A DNA stretch of 64,000 nucleotides from Cryoendolithus antarcticus (Eukaryota; Ascomycota; Dothideomycetes; Cladosporiales; Cladosporiaceae). The first letter of the stretch is position 1; each line of letters begins with the position of its first letter. Where the stretch lies: the NCBI GenBank assembly GCA_002077065.1, contig NAJO01000001.1, positions 558,001 through 622,000 of the forward strand, in the 5' to 3' direction. The notes beneath the pieces were generated by a model that had not been told where the DNA came from, did not search any database, and was given only the letters and a program-made list of their open reading frames with translations. The translations under genes were made by a program, and so were the position numbers. Shown in pieces: positions 24,311 through 36,109 of this stretch.

Positions 24311-27300
24311 TCACTTCGCTATAGATGCGGCAGCGCGTTGATCCATATGCGACGCCTGGACCTCCAATGCCTTCGCCATAACATGCGTCACTGCAAATGA
24401 AGTCAGTTATCATTCTTCCTCGCAATCAGACGAAGGGTAGCTCACCAGGCCAGACCACAGCCTTCTCAAGCATCATCGCCGTGATCCTCAAGATTTTACT
24501 TCCGTACCCACAAGAACTCAAATGCACGTTATTATGCATCGCGTGCATTGCGGGTGCCACATTCAGACTCGGCATATCCATCGCCAGTAGCGTCTCTTGC
24601 TGCACCCGCTTGTTCTCCATGCTCTCACACACATGCTCGATCTTCCTGAACAGGTCCATATCCTCCCTCTCCAGCACCATGATAGCTGGGACAGTGGACA
24701 TATCGATTCTGTCACGTCCGAGAACGCCGATATGCCAGCCCACGCGCTCCTGCACGGTGCAAGCCCATTCGGCAAGCACCTGGCAGCAGTCGAAGAAGCA
24801 CATCGCGGATTGGATGGGCAGCTCGTGCGCCGTAACGTCGGCGTAGGTGAGGTGAAACTCACATGCTATATGCAATGAATCTGCGGCGTAGAAAGCCGCT
24901 TTGCGGAGATGCTTCTCCCGCCTTGTTGGCGCTTGTAGCGGGGCAGAGTATTGAGAAGCCCGCCGTTGGCTGTCAGGGGTGGTCTTCGGGCTGACGAGCT
25001 CATCTTGCGTTATGGCTTCGGCGTGCTGCACGATTTCTGAACCTCGTGCGAGCTCGTCTGCCATTTCATCGAATTTGCGTTGCCAGAACGCTTCTTTGGC
25101 GCGACCAAGGTTGACAAAAAGTCGGACGAATGCTAGATCCAACAGTGGTATGCAGTCCGCGGATAGTGGTCCAAGACCGAACGGGTTGGGTCGCTCCAGC
25201 TTGTGTCGAGGATTGGCCTTCCATGCGACTTGCCATGCGTTCAGTGCCGGCTCAATGTGCGCGAACATAGACTCGCTCTCCTGTGCCGTCCAGTGGTCTC
25301 CCGGATGTCGGCTCCTGGTCTCCCAGATGTAGTTGTGCAGTGCGTTGATCAGTACCAGGCAACCGAAGGTGCTCGGAGCGAGGTCGGCGTCGGCATAGGG
25401 GTCTCCGCTATGCTGCTGTGCTACGACTTGCAAATGATGACTGGCGTATGTGCCAGAAGAGTAAGGCGCTGGCTTACGCTCGTGAGATGTGAGCAGGATA
25501 CTCAAAGCTTCGTTGAATGAGACGGCACCATGCTCAGCGGCAGCAGCACCACCGAGGCTATGCCAAGCTTGAGCAGTTTCAGCTGCCCACAGCTGCTCGT
25601 CGCATGGGAGGTCCAGTGTCACCTCGGAGTTCATGATCGTTGGTGTCTGATTGTATGCTGTTGTCAACAGACTAGAGATGATGAAGATGGCGAACATAGT
25701 TCGTTTCCGCTCTTCGGCCGTCTTCCATTCGATCCACTGCGATTGGATATCCGTGTCGCTGGCTGGCCGCGTACTAGTGTTGCGCGCTTCGCCTGTCGAT
25801 GCGTCTCTCATCTGAACATCTGGCGACTGATTGCCGCCAGCGCCCAAGCTCGATGAAGGTGACCCGTTCGCTGGCTCTCCGAGCTCTGCGGCCCGTGCGA
25901 GGCTGACCAAAGCAGCACAGTGATTGCTGGCAATATCTGCGGAGATCTTATCACCACATTGATGACCATAGATGACATTCAGTAGCATCGCTTGTACAAG
26001 CCATAGTGGCGTATGACCGGACATGCCGTCGCTGGGTGGTGAGCCACTGACAGCGGCGCACATGTCAGCTTTGCGCCGCTCTTCGAGGTAAAGCCCAATC
26101 ATCTTCTTCCCCGCCTCGAACAGCTCCTTAGAAGCAACGTGCTCATACTCGTAGAGCGCGCCCATGGCGGCCATCGCGAGAATCAAGCATCCGCCGCCAC
26201 CCATAATCGGGTTTTGTGCAAGCTTGGCCGCGGCGGAGCCTCCTCGGATGCTGTTCGAGTAGTCGACCGAATCAAAGCTCAATGTTGGTATATGAAGCAC
26301 AGGTACGTGTGGTTGGGCGAATTGGAGGAAGGCATCGACATACTTGCGAATGGACGCGGTGCTGGGGAGGGTAGGGCTGGGAGCTGAGCCTCGAGTGTTG
26401 GACTGGGAGAGTGGCGAGCTGATGGCGGGCTGCGAGAACTTTCGATGGCCCATGCCGAAGACTGAGGGCTGTGCGAGGCTATTCAGCAGAGCTTGTCGAG
26501 TAGCCTCGGTGATCGAGTCGGTGGAAACGGAAGTGACTGAGCTCTGTCGGGCACTACCCGTCATTGATGAGGAAGACACGTCTGGGCTCTCGGACGAGAT
26601 GTTAGATAGTGGGGCTGGAACACCGTGCAGAAGCATGTTCTGCGCCTCGTTCTGTTGCAGTGAATGACTCTTCTCGAGCGCAGCCTGCTGCTGTAGATTC
26701 TGCAACAACATCGCTTGCTGGAAGTACTGGTCGTTGGCAGCGTTGCCATCGAGCGTTCCATGAGGCGATAGCTCACTAATCGAGGAATCGACGTGTGGCA
26801 GGCCATGTACCATGGCGTCCATATGAAACTGCCCACCAGCGAGCAACTGTGATCTACGCAAATCCTGAGTAGTCCATGCAGACTGTTGCGCCTGCAAGCC
26901 GGTGTTGCTGTTGCTCATCATCTCGTTGTAATCACCTGGACTATCGCCGCTGCTAATACGTGACGGAGATGAGTCGTCCATTGCGTTCTCATTGTCCATC
27001 CCGTTCATGTTCTGCATCGTCCAATTTCTCATCCAGCCAAAGTCCTCAGGCTCGTCCATCGTAGGCTGCATATTCATGTAATGCGACATTTGCGGCATCA
27101 TCGTCTTGACGTTGTTCTGAGACATGGCATAGTTTGAGTGAAGTTGGGCTGGGTTCACTGTAGTGTCCGGGCTGAACAGCTGATCCAAGTCGAACCCCCC
27201 GAACCCCGGCACAGCAGGCGCCGACTTCATGGCATCCATCGGGTTCATACCAATGGTGTGCGTGTTGAGTTTGGAAAGACCGGCCAGATTGCCATGATTG

Positions 27301-28007
27301 CCCATTGCCGTGGACATGCCTCGGTAGTCCATGGCCATTCCGTTAGTGAACGCATTATTACCCATGCTCTGCGCAGGTCCATGGGTTATGCCAAGACCAC
27401 GCGCTTGTAATCTACTGAATGAAGGATGGGACATGTCCACCAGACCGAGGGAGGACAGATCTATCGTGTTCGCCCGTGGCCGCACAGAATTCGTCGACAG
27501 ACCATTGGTGGCTGCGCCAGCTATATTCGCCACCGAGTTCTTCCTGACACGGTTGCCAGATACTGGCGCATTGCTGACGCTTTCTCTTCGTCCGGTTCGG
27601 GGACGTGCCGAGGTCGAGTTGGTCATGTGGAGCTTTTGCTGATGCCGCAACAGTAGGTCTCTTCTGGCGAAGCATCTTGTACACTCTGGACACTCGAATG
27701 GCTTCTCCTTTGTATGTGATCGTTCATGTCTCTTAAGATGCTCGAGCCTGGCAAATGATCTACTGCAAGTGCCGCAGACATGCGGCCGAGGCTTGTCGGT
27801 CTTCGGCGGTGGAAATGACAGAGAGCTCTGCTGGCTTTGGGGTCGTTGTTCACTCGGCGTGATCGCTTCTGCCTCAGCGCATTAGTATCATGATCATACC
27901 AAGCTCAGCGCCAAATACAACAGACCTGTGGGTGCAAATTTGGTCTCGCTGTCGCTCGGACTAGATTCACCTATCGCTTCCTGCTTGGGTGATATTCCGG
28001 TTTGCAT
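24311..28007 (-). CDS. Adr1-like C2H2 zinc finger transcription factor with fungal_trans domain
   Basis: Exons are 28007-27926, 27868-24446 and 24390-24311, encoding 1194 residues with a TGA stop. The last intron (55 nt, GTGAGC...TTTGCAG, branch CTGAC) matters: without it the frame would end at 24426 after GELPFV, whereas splicing yields [20 protein letters not shown] and then AAASIAK. Two C2H2 fingers lie at about residues 56-103: [21 protein letters not shown], a TKEKPF linker, then [22 protein letters not shown], very close to the Adr1/KLF-type pair that binds GG(A/G)G sites. Residues 110-440 are Asn/Met/Ser/Gln-rich, likely activation sequence. A fungal-specific regulatory domain spans about 440-1160 ([34 protein letters not shown]). 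The start ATG at 28007 is the first in frame after an upstream stop. Carbon-source or stress regulation is an inference from family members. Confidence 0.82.
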
Positions 28008-28906
28008 ACTCTGTACGAGCGCGCGATCTCCAATGAAGGGATCGTCCGCAGTATCTATATCTCAATGCCCACGATTGGGCGCCAGTGCATTCAGGACCCT
28101 ATCCCCTAGGCTTCCGCGCTCACAGCCGCGACTGTTGGACAGCAATCGTATGGCGATTGTGTTATTGAATGCCAAGACTTCTTCCACGATGCTATTCTCG
28201 TTGTGCAATAGGTGACCGTCTCAGAGGCGTGACCGTCTCTGCTCGTCTCAAGGGCGTCTTATGAACCCAGATGTCTCTCAGTTCCGACTCTGTCCAACGA
28301 ATCCGGTTCCAGACAGTGAATTTTCCCTGCGTTGCGGACGATCGGTTCGTTAATCGTGATGCGCTGAGACGAGTGTAGTATCGTTGCGAGCAGTGAGGTC
28401 GGTGGCTTAATGATGAACAAAGTCCTTTGCGCAAGCACAGCGAGCCGGGTGGAAGTCGAACGGTCACTAAAGCCTACGCTTGGACCTAACGTTTGACCCA
28501 GCGAGGAAGTTCGAAGTAGAGTTTTAGTAAGGATGAAATGATTGGATGATCGACTAGCCGACACTGGCCAGGCCAACGAGGCGGGAAAGTATGGAAGGCA
28601 GTGTACGGTGTGTACCGTGTCAGCGGATCTCGATTGTGTGACTGTCGGGAAGCATGAAGCACTCAGCAGAAATGATATGCTGTGGTCTGGTCGCGAAGTG
28701 CAAGTAGTTAAACGACGCCACCTACATTGAGGAAATCTGGGGTTTCTGGGGAATTACCTCCCTCGGACGACGCAAGAGGAATAGATTCGCGGCAAAGCTT
28801 CCCGAGCACAAGTCATGGGCCGACCGTTGATCCCAGTCCGTAATTGGTTTCAGGTATGGGCCCGATGTCGAAGCTCGAGTAGCGCATGCTAGCTAGCCAG
28901 CATACT
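28008..28906. other. Intergenic upstream of the C2H2 gene
   Basis: This is the probable promoter and 5' leader of the Adr1-like gene. An 11-bp direct repeat (GTGACCGTCTC) occurs at 28212-28222 and 28229-28239. In the minus frame directly upstream of the start ATG, a coding-like stretch (28204-28080) runs into a TGA, so it was not joined to the gene. Confidence 0.45.
28212..28239. repeat. Direct repeat of an 11-mer, 17-bp period
   Basis: GTGACCGTCTC is present twice with starts 17 bp apart, about 205 bp upstream of the proposed start of the C2H2 gene. It could be a pair of regulator binding sites; this is inference. Confidence 0.5.
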
Positions 28907-29062
28907 ATGACGCCCGAAGACGTGCGCGAAGCTCACCTAGACGCCTCAAGAGCTTGTAGCGAAGCTCTCGACCTGACGGACGTCGACAGCGTGCGGCGAG
29001 ACGCACTGCAGCGACGCGGCAATGTGCCGCAAACCCCGGGAAGGCACCTGGTCCCGCAATAA
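28907..29062 (+). CDS. Small open reading frame of 51 codons, possible short gene or exon
   Basis: The frame starts MTPEDVREAHLDASRA and ends in TAA after GRHLVPQ. Third positions are strongly G/C, as in real genes of this window, and the composition (acidic and basic residues, helix formers) is protein-like, in contrast to the surrounding tract. It is preceded by the interrupted palindrome ATGCT...AGCAT at about 28885-28902. No family is recognised, no splice partner was found, and chance remains possible. Confidence 0.3.
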   Translation: MTPEDVREAHLDASRACSEALDLTDVDSVRRDALQRRGNVPQTPGRHLVPQ

Positions 29063-31923
29063 TGTGGTGTGGTAGCAAAATTACGTTTGCTAGGCCGAGG
29101 GTAGGGTCAAGAACAGACCCTGGCCTTCACACATGCATCAGCGCTAGGACCTCTTAGCGCCGCAGGCACCAGACTATGGTGGCTCGCTTTCATATAGACT
29201 GTGTACTTGCGGGCGGAGGAGCATATATAGAGCGCGGACTTCGTACCTGGTGTTAGTGCGCTGCCACGCGAGCGCAATGTCGATGCATGATGAGCGTTGA
29301 GAGGCACGTTGATAGACGCCGTGCCTAAACTCCACGGTCGCCAAGCCAAGCGTTCGAGGGATCCGGGCGATCGTATGGATATCGGCTTTCGTACGTCCGA
29401 AAATGCGCATGACCTGCGCGTCACCCGGTGACCTTCAGCTTCTACAGAAGTGGGCCATCACAGAATCGACCGCGTTGCAATGATCGTACTCGATGTTGTG
29501 CATCGTGTTGCTGTGATGGCGCAGTTGCATCTTGAAAGTCATTGTAATTACTCCGTAACGCTGCTAATTTCCCGATCTATGCTGACCCATGAGCAACATG
29601 GTGCGCGCAACCTCTCCAATACTGATCGTCGTGTCTCGTCAGAAGCGGCCGGCTACGGCCTTTTCTCCGTGATCTCGACCGCACGGATTTTGCGAATTCT
29701 GCGATTTCACTGCCCGCGGCTTGCTGAGTGTAAGGCTACAAGTCATTGTGTAGTAAGGTGTCAGCGATCAATGCCCACAAGGTACCGTCAAGCCTCGAGA
29801 GCTGGCGGGCACGTACCCTGTCACGCCTTTATTATGATGGCGCATTTACCACATTTATGATCGAGCTATTCTGCGGCTCATGCCGTTCTCGACGCAGTGG
29901 CGTCTTGGTGTGCCTGCATCTCGTAGATAAGGACAGGGCGTCCGCTGCTGTCAACATGCTCCACCATTGCTCGCGCTGTTTGAGCATGCAGACCTGCCCC
30001 TTCGAGCTGAGCGCGTCTGTTGTAACCGGCTTTGCGCAAGTGCTGCATTGATAGCTCGGCAGAAGCTCTCATGTGCGAGAATAGCTGTGGGATCTTCGAA
30101 CTACTGCAAGCGAGGCTCTGTGGACCAACCTTTGTGAAAGCCATCGGTAGATCACGGACTCTTGTGTGCAGCACCCCACAGTCCTGAAGTGCTAGCGTCT
30201 GCCCCAGATTGTGGCGGCGTTTGCCTCGACATTAGGATTTTGTGAGGTGTCGTGATTGGCTGTCTTAGACTGCATCTGCATGCACCTCCGGCGCTCGTGA
30301 GTGGACCTCATCAGAGTCAAGTGACTTGCGGCATACGGCCTGCGTCGACGGGTACGAGCTTACTCCGAGCCTTGTCGAATCGATGTTGACGGCGATGTTC
30401 TCATTTTGCCATCACTTGCTGGTCCTGATGTACTGTTCTTACTACAGAGGCGATGCTAATATCGCTCCTCAGCAGCGTACTACCGTTGCGACATCGCATA
30501 GCATTCCGCGTCGGCGGACAATACATTGCGCGATATCGCGCGGTGATTCTATCGTGCATGACAGTGCATGCAGCTTCTTCAAGACGGCTCGACCTAGTCC
30601 AGTAAGCCGCCCAGGGCGGATGCATGGCGGGCACGGCGGGCATGGTGAATGTCTGCTCCAAGCCTCGCTGTGGACCAGCCTGTGGTACAGCTCTCTCGCC
30701 CAGCAGCTTTGCCTTGCAGACGAGCTCCCCCAAGATCCGCAGCACAGGGCGTGAACGGACAATTGCATGACACATGTGCTACCCCAGCCGTGGCGGTACC
30801 TTTGTACCGCCGTATTCCCGCGTTGTTGCACCACCTTGCAGGTTTGGTGCGATGGTGCTCAGGAATGGTTGCACGAGCGGACAATAGAGCCACCGTCACT
30901 CCATGCACGGGAACGTCACTCTGTGGAAAGGTCGTCTAATTGCATATCGGGGTAAGTTATGCGTGAGAAGTGATGTCGGCAGGAAGCGTAGCGAATCGAT
31001 CCTAAGGTATCATACGGTCGCATCTGCACCTACATTTATGCTCTATCAAGATCCAGGGATTCCTCATGCAACTACCGACCGCAGCGTGACCGTGAACTTC
31101 CAGCAGAATCGCCGTGGAGAGGCACCTCTATAGCGCCTCACTTTCGTTCGACGTCGACGTTGCCTCTCACCGACAGGGTATAAGGCAGTAAAGATGCCGC
31201 GGCGTATTCCATCATAGCATACATGTAAGAGACTACCACACTCCTGGAACAGAGGAAATAATCATCGCAGACTGGTTGTCATTATCCTACTGTACATCAA
31301 GCCGCCGTGGAGCTCATATCTCCAAGTCGGAATCGTTCCGATGCCAATGCTGCGGCATATCTTTATGTGTACTAGGTGTATGTCGCTCGCGCCATTCTCA
31401 AGGCAGCAATGGCATCACCAAATTGCACGATTGCATTCGGCCACGCTGTCATTGATACTACCAAGTTGACCAGTGTTTGAGTCGAGCGTCTATGCAAGTG
31501 GGCTGTCAGGTCGCGCAAGCAGCTAACCTTCGAATATGGCGCTACTTGAGCGTTGCCATTGCTACACTGAATCCTCATAGAGCTCGAGACAGACTCGCGA
31601 CCTCAACATTCCCATCGGTTCCCTCGGAAATTCCTTGAGTCTCATGCTGACTGGTGCTCCTCGACCGTGAATCTAGCGACGCCGAGAACCGAGGAGGAAA
31701 CCGAAGTCATATCGAAAAGCTCGACTCTGTGTTCTATACACTTCAAGCATGGGATCGTTGTCCGTTACCATGTAAGCTCCCGTGACATGGAACCGTAAGA
31801 CCGCCTACGGCGTATGCGCAGTCGCCGCTGCCACGGCGTCGATATCTAGATACTGGACGATTACCCAGCATCCCAGCTCCTCGAATCGCCTGAAGTGCTG
31901 CAGGATTCATCGAGTCTGATCGC
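29063..31923. other. Gene-poor tract
   Basis: About 2.9 kb without a recognisable gene. Open frames of 60-140 codons overlap on both strands (for example 29450-29860 plus, 30401-30775 minus), but none shows a domain, consistent codon bias or splice continuity. A perfect 8-bp hairpin lies at 30792-30811. Nothing resembling a transposase, reverse transcriptase or tRNA was found. Confidence 0.5.
30792..30811. repeat. Perfect inverted repeat, 8-bp arms, 4-nt loop
   Basis: GGCGGTAC and GTACCGCC flank the loop CTTT. This is a compact GC-rich hairpin in the gene-poor tract. It may be a regulator site or RNA hairpin; function unknown. Confidence 0.6.
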
Positions 31924-32521
31924 TCACTTCTTTCCCTTTTTCTTCTTCTTTGCAGCCGCAGGCGCAGCAGGTTTGCCCTCTGTCGGAGCCGCTTGTGACG
32001 TGTCTTTGCTAGCTTCTGCCAGTGTCGTCCCCGTGCTAGCAGCAGCGTCTTCCATTGCAACGTCTGGAGCTATGCTGTGGTCAACACCGCTGCCCTGCGC
32101 TTCAAGCCTGTTATACAACATACCTTCCGCCTTCTCAGGCAATGCTGCCATGATCCCCCCTGCTCTTCCTAGCCCGGCGACCATTCGCCCAACATCTGCA
32201 CTCTTGTCCGTCTTAAATTTTAGTGTTACCCCAGACACTGGATCAAACGTCTTTAACGTGAACGTCGCCCTCGATACTGCTGGTGCTGGCGCCGCATCCC
32301 CATCTTTCCCCTCAGTATCTCGTTTCCGCTTCTTCGCGGCATTGTATCGCGGTGCCTCAAGATTTGGTATGTTGTACTTCGTAGATATGCGTGTCTGCGA
32401 AAGGCCATGAGCGAGTGACGTTGAAGGTTGTATGGAGATACTTACGCACCGTCGTTGGTCGCGCCTGCAGCAGCAACGACGTTTGCTTTTGCCATTCCTC
32501 TAGCGTATCGAAGTTGACCAT
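31924..32521 (-). CDS. SRP21: Signal recognition particle subunit SRP21 (SRP9-21 family)
   Basis: Fungal SRP21 is the counterpart of SRP9 in the Alu domain of the signal recognition particle, which arrests elongation during targeting to the ER. Exons are 32521-32450 and 32394-31924 (55-nt intron, donor GTGCGT), encoding 180 residues with a TGA stop. The first exon reads MVNFDTLEEWQKQTSLLLQA; the second begins TRISTKYNIPNLEAPRYNAA. The SRP9-like beta strand LKTFDPVSGVTLKFKTDKS is followed by ADVGRMVAGLGRAGGIMA. The C-terminus is Ala-rich and ends in a Lys-rich tail (AKKKKKGKK), common in fungal SRP21. It is divergent from the DUF1308 gene, 247 bp apart. Confidence 0.85.
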
Positions 32522-32768
32522 CGTTGCCGTGATGTTCTTGCACTAGTCTAGTGCTGTAAGGTGTTGGAGTGCGTGTAGGCAGTCGGTGGGTTGTGTCTTG
32601 GCAAAGTTTTGACCGTGATCCAGTTTCCTTTGAAGTCGCGTGACAAATATACATACACATATGCATGACTTACCGTCCTCGTGTGACTCGACCATGACCC
32701 TTACACTGTAGTATGATAGTCGGCATGGGAATTGATAGGTCTTACGAGTTCCATTTACAGTCTTCACA

Positions 32769-34493
32769 ATGTCGCCCGGTGTGACATTTGAAGCCACTTC
32801 AGGGCTGGCGGACGAGATGGAGAATCTAGATGTCTCCTCCAACTCTGCGGACGATGCAAAGGACGGAGAAGAATCGACCCCGGGCGAAGCTGCAGAGACG
32901 AATATGTCGACGGCGCTATCAGACCTGACACGGCGCGCCGATGCACTTCTGGCGGACCTTGCCGCGTTTAAGGATTATCTCAAGACAGTGAAGCAGGAGT
33001 CCTCAGTCGAGATGGCTCACTTTCGTGGCACCGTGCAATCCGAGCTGACCATGCTGGGGCGACTGGCTATCCAACCGGATTCCGAGGCTGCACGGCACGT
33101 CGCTCGGTCCTCGAATTTGCCGTTCCTTGAGACGGTATGGAACGTGGCCAAGGCATCAAATGATTTGGTGGCTTTACAGAAACGCATATACTTCGATCCG
33201 TCAGGTACGAAAGGATACGACGCCAACTCGGGACAGGCTACAATTAATGGACGACCTAAGCGATCACGACACAACAGCACCATCGTTGATGTAATTGCCA
33301 ATGGAGGACGATCGTGGACGAAAGTGTCGCTGGTCACCAATAACAGAATCGTGTTCGATCTAGCAAAGCAAGGATGGTGCTCGGGAGGGTCAGACAGCGA
33401 AGACGAGGATTTCAAGTCGCCTGACCGAGACGACGATCACGACATTCCTCTCGTCAAGATAGCGAGGGAACTCGCATCAGCTGCCAGGACGCTCCGTGTT
33501 CGCACGCAGCATCCTACCGTTACTTTGATATTGCCTAGACTTGAGCCGGATGGCCGTCCAGAGATCGAAGCCATTGTCAAGGAGTGTAGGTCGCTGGGCG
33601 TGAGTATCGTTCATGGCAAAGATGTGCCGACACACCAGCCGATCAACGATGTGGTCTCTTCAATGATGTTCAATCCTTTCGAATCTTTTACTAAGACAAT
33701 TAATGTCGATTGTACCCTACTGCTAGCTCTGGTCTCGGAATTCTCACACGCCAAAGTTCGTCAAGAGCCGTGGTTTCACAAAGCACTGAATCGCCAGGTT
33801 GAGATTGAGGACAACGAGAATTTGCTACCATCGCTACTATATCCAGCAATGCGCAACCGTCGGCTTGTAAGCACCACGGAAGCAGTGGACCGAATGCGTG
33901 AGATCGTATCGACCATTGGTACACCGTCTGAGAAGGCAAGATCAGCAATTTTGCTCGGAGAAGATGTTTCAAAGTCACCGCAGCAGCTCACCGATGAGAT
34001 GCAGCAATGGTCAGCGTACGAAGTTCCTTCAACGTGGCTGCTTCCGATCAAAGTCGTCGATGCCAACGGAAGCGCTAGCGACGCTGGATTACCAGAAGTC
34101 GCGAACCAGGTCCTCCATGGCCAAACATCGATCAACAAGTCAGTTTTCCTGTACGGCTGGAGTCATGGCATCACGACCATCACCAGCAATCGCACTGTAG
34201 TTAAAGAGATCGAGACCCGGTTCAACAAGTTTGAGGACCTTGATGATGCTACATGGCCTCGGATATGGCTATGTCCGACTGCAAGATCTCTAGTAGGCAA
34301 GGAGAAGCGTGGAGCGAAGAAAGACGGCGGCAAAGGTGCATGGCCGCTCCCTGACTCGCTTCGGCGCGAGCAGCAGCGTAGACATGGTTTGGACGTACTT
34401 TCTGTCCGCGAGGGTAACGAGGTCGCAGACCTGAGGCCGAACGGGTACGACTATGCAGATGTCATCGCCGCGAAGTTAGAATCAGAGCGCTGA
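32769..34493 (+). CDS. DUF1308 protein (human C7orf25 homolog)
   Basis: One exon, 574 residues, TGA stop. The start ATG at 32769 (ACAATGTC context) opens a long charged N-terminus with a coiled segment (DLTRRADALLADLAAFKDYL). The conserved C7orf25/DUF1308 features include STIVDVIANGGRSWTKVSL, followed by an acidic loop (SDSEDED), then NDVVSSMMFNPFESFTKTIN with the aspartate-containing continuation VDCTLLLALVSEFSH, a PIN-like pattern. The biochemical role of the family is not established. The length is in the usual fungal range. It converges with the 2OG oxygenase, with only 57 bp between stop codons, so their 3' UTRs probably overlap. Confidence 0.82.
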   Translation: MSPGVTFEATSGLADEMENLDVSSNSADDAKDGEESTPGEAAETNMSTALSDLTRRADALLADLAAFKDYLKTVKQESSVEMAHFRGTVQSELTMLGRLAIQPDSEAARHVARSSNLPFLETVWNVAKASNDLVALQKRIYFDPSGTKGYDANSGQATINGRPKRSRHNSTIVDVIANGGRSWTKVSLVTNNRIVFDLAKQGWCSGGSDSEDEDFKSPDRDDDHDIPLVKIARELASAARTLRVRTQHPTVTLILPRLEPDGRPEIEAIVKECRSLGVSIVHGKDVPTHQPINDVVSSMMFNPFESFTKTINVDCTLLLALVSEFSHAKVRQEPWFHKALNRQVEIEDNENLLPSLLYPAMRNRRLVSTTEAVDRMREIVSTIGTPSEKARSAILLGEDVSKSPQQLTDEMQQWSAYEVPSTWLLPIKVVDANGSASDAGLPEVANQVLHGQTSINKSVFLYGWSHGITTITSNRTVVKEIETRFNKFEDLDDATWPRIWLCPTARSLVGKEKRGAKKDGGKGAWPLPDSLRREQQRRHGLDVLSVREGNEVADLRPNGYDYADVIAAKLESER

Positions 34494-34550
34494 ATGACCA
34501 GCATCAGATAGACGCACCTTACCAATCCCTAAGAGACATCGCATACACTC

Positions 34551-35652
34551 TCAGCTACCTCCCACCTCCTCCACCGTCTTCCCAACACTATACGTACTCC
34601 TCAACCTCTCCATTAAATGATCCTTCGCCGTCACCATCCTTTCACCCCTGCCCGTCCGTCCATGCACCTCAGCATGTCTCCTCACAAGTTCACTAGGCAC
34701 AGGCTCCAACCTCGCATCATCCAGCGGGTGGCAGAAGTAAGCAATACTGTACCTATCCTCACCTCTCCCCTCCTTGGGAAACACAACGCGATGCACAGTA
34801 GACTTCAGCAACCCTGCCGTCCAATCCTCGAGCAAGTCGCCGATATTGACTAATATCGGCAGTCCCTCAGCTTTCCCAGAGGCAGAGGAAGTAGTTCTCG
34901 GATCAACAGGTACGCTCGTCCACTCTCCCCCAGCCGTCCTGATCTCCAGACCCGGCTGTCCAGGTCGCTGAAATAACAGCGTCAAGCTCCCGAAATCACT
35001 GTGCGCTCCGGCACGGATATCGACGTCTGGCTCGTGAGCTTCCAGTACGGGGTAGTAGAGCAGTCTGAATACTGTGCCTGAGGGTCCTTTGCTGAAGTCG
35101 TGCCGGGAGGTGAACCAGTCTGGTGGGATGGAGAGGGCTGTGGCGAAGCGGGCGAGCAGGCGCTGACAGAGGGCATGGCAGGATTCTTGGAAAGCGATCA
35201 AAAGCGGGATGTGTGGTTCTAGGGTTGCTGGTATGGCTTGAGGGTAGGTGCCGTTCGCAACGGGCAGGGCGAGGTTGAACGCTCTGTAGCACTATCAGCA
35301 CGCCGGTCTGTAGAGCAAAATAGATGCGGAACCGAGAGTCCTACTCCTTAACATCAGCCCTCTTCTGCGTTGCCGGATCCAGTTTCTCCACGCCTTGACT
35401 AAGCCATCCGTGATTTGCGCCGGCCTTGTTCGAGGCTATCGAAACGCTCTCCTTCTCCTCGACTGGAGCGGCGAAGAAGGCTTTCGAGAGATCGAAGACA
35501 TGGTCGATCGACTGTGAGGTAAGACCAGTACTACCGTCATTCTTGACGAAGACGAAGCCGTGGGTCGATGCCGCTGATAAGAGTTGGGCCGGGGCATTGG
35601 GGTTCGAGGAACTGATGTCGATGATGGGGATGGCTGCTGAGAAGGCCGACAT
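34551..35652 (-). CDS. 2-oxoglutarate/Fe(II)-dependent dioxygenase, isopenicillin N synthase-like
   Basis: Exons are 35652-35345 and 35283-34551 (61-nt intron), encoding 346 residues with a TGA stop. The N-terminal DIOX_N part begins PIIDISSSNPN. The C-terminal 2OG-FeII_Oxy domain shows the iron ligands in AHSDFGSLTLLFQ (His and Asp, HxD) and in STVHRVVFP (distal His), then the RxS pair in RYSIAYF that binds 2-oxoglutarate. Such enzymes hydroxylate or ring-close small molecules in fungal secondary and purine metabolism; the substrate cannot be read from the sequence. The overall length is typical for the family (300-380). No biosynthetic cluster surrounds it. Confidence 0.87.
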
Positions 35653-36109
35653 TGCTGTGGAAAGCTACTTCTGTGGCATGTACATGTAGCTACTAGGAAC
35701 CATGTGCGGATCGCTGGCGATATGCTAGTTTTTCAGAAACATTGACAAGGTAACGTGCTCACCTTCAGAGGGGCGGAGTACTCGAACGTGAAGTTCTCTG
35801 CGGCTGCGAATTGCAGAAAGGACAGACGCGGTTGAACATAAGGATGCTCATACGTTCATAGTTGATATCTCCATTCGTGATCTATCTCATTCTCAGCATC
35901 ATGCTATTCATGATTTCGCTAAGCAAGCCAAGTGGGCCGCAAGGGTATCTCGAACCGCAGGAAGCACGCTGTCGTCGCTAGTATGTGCACATCGTGCCCC
36001 AAGCCTAAGCACCCTCGCTATCTCGTCCCTTCCGTGTCCATTCGTCATCACATATCAATCGTCAATCAAATCCCCCGCCTTACATCCCCCGCCGAAAGTA
36101 CCGGTACGC
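35653..36109. other. Intergenic, 5' region of the dioxygenase gene
   Basis: About 460 bp, with no recognisable gene, repeat or RNA. Confidence 0.5.

Noticed and set aside
24426..24428. TGA stop of the C2H2 factor after GELPFV
   Set aside because: A strong intron (GTGAGC, CTGAC, TTTGCAG) lies just before it, and the spliced tail is far more protein-like.
29450..30834. Overlapping 100-140 codon frames in the gene desert
   Set aside because: They overlap on both strands, carry no motifs and have no splice continuity.
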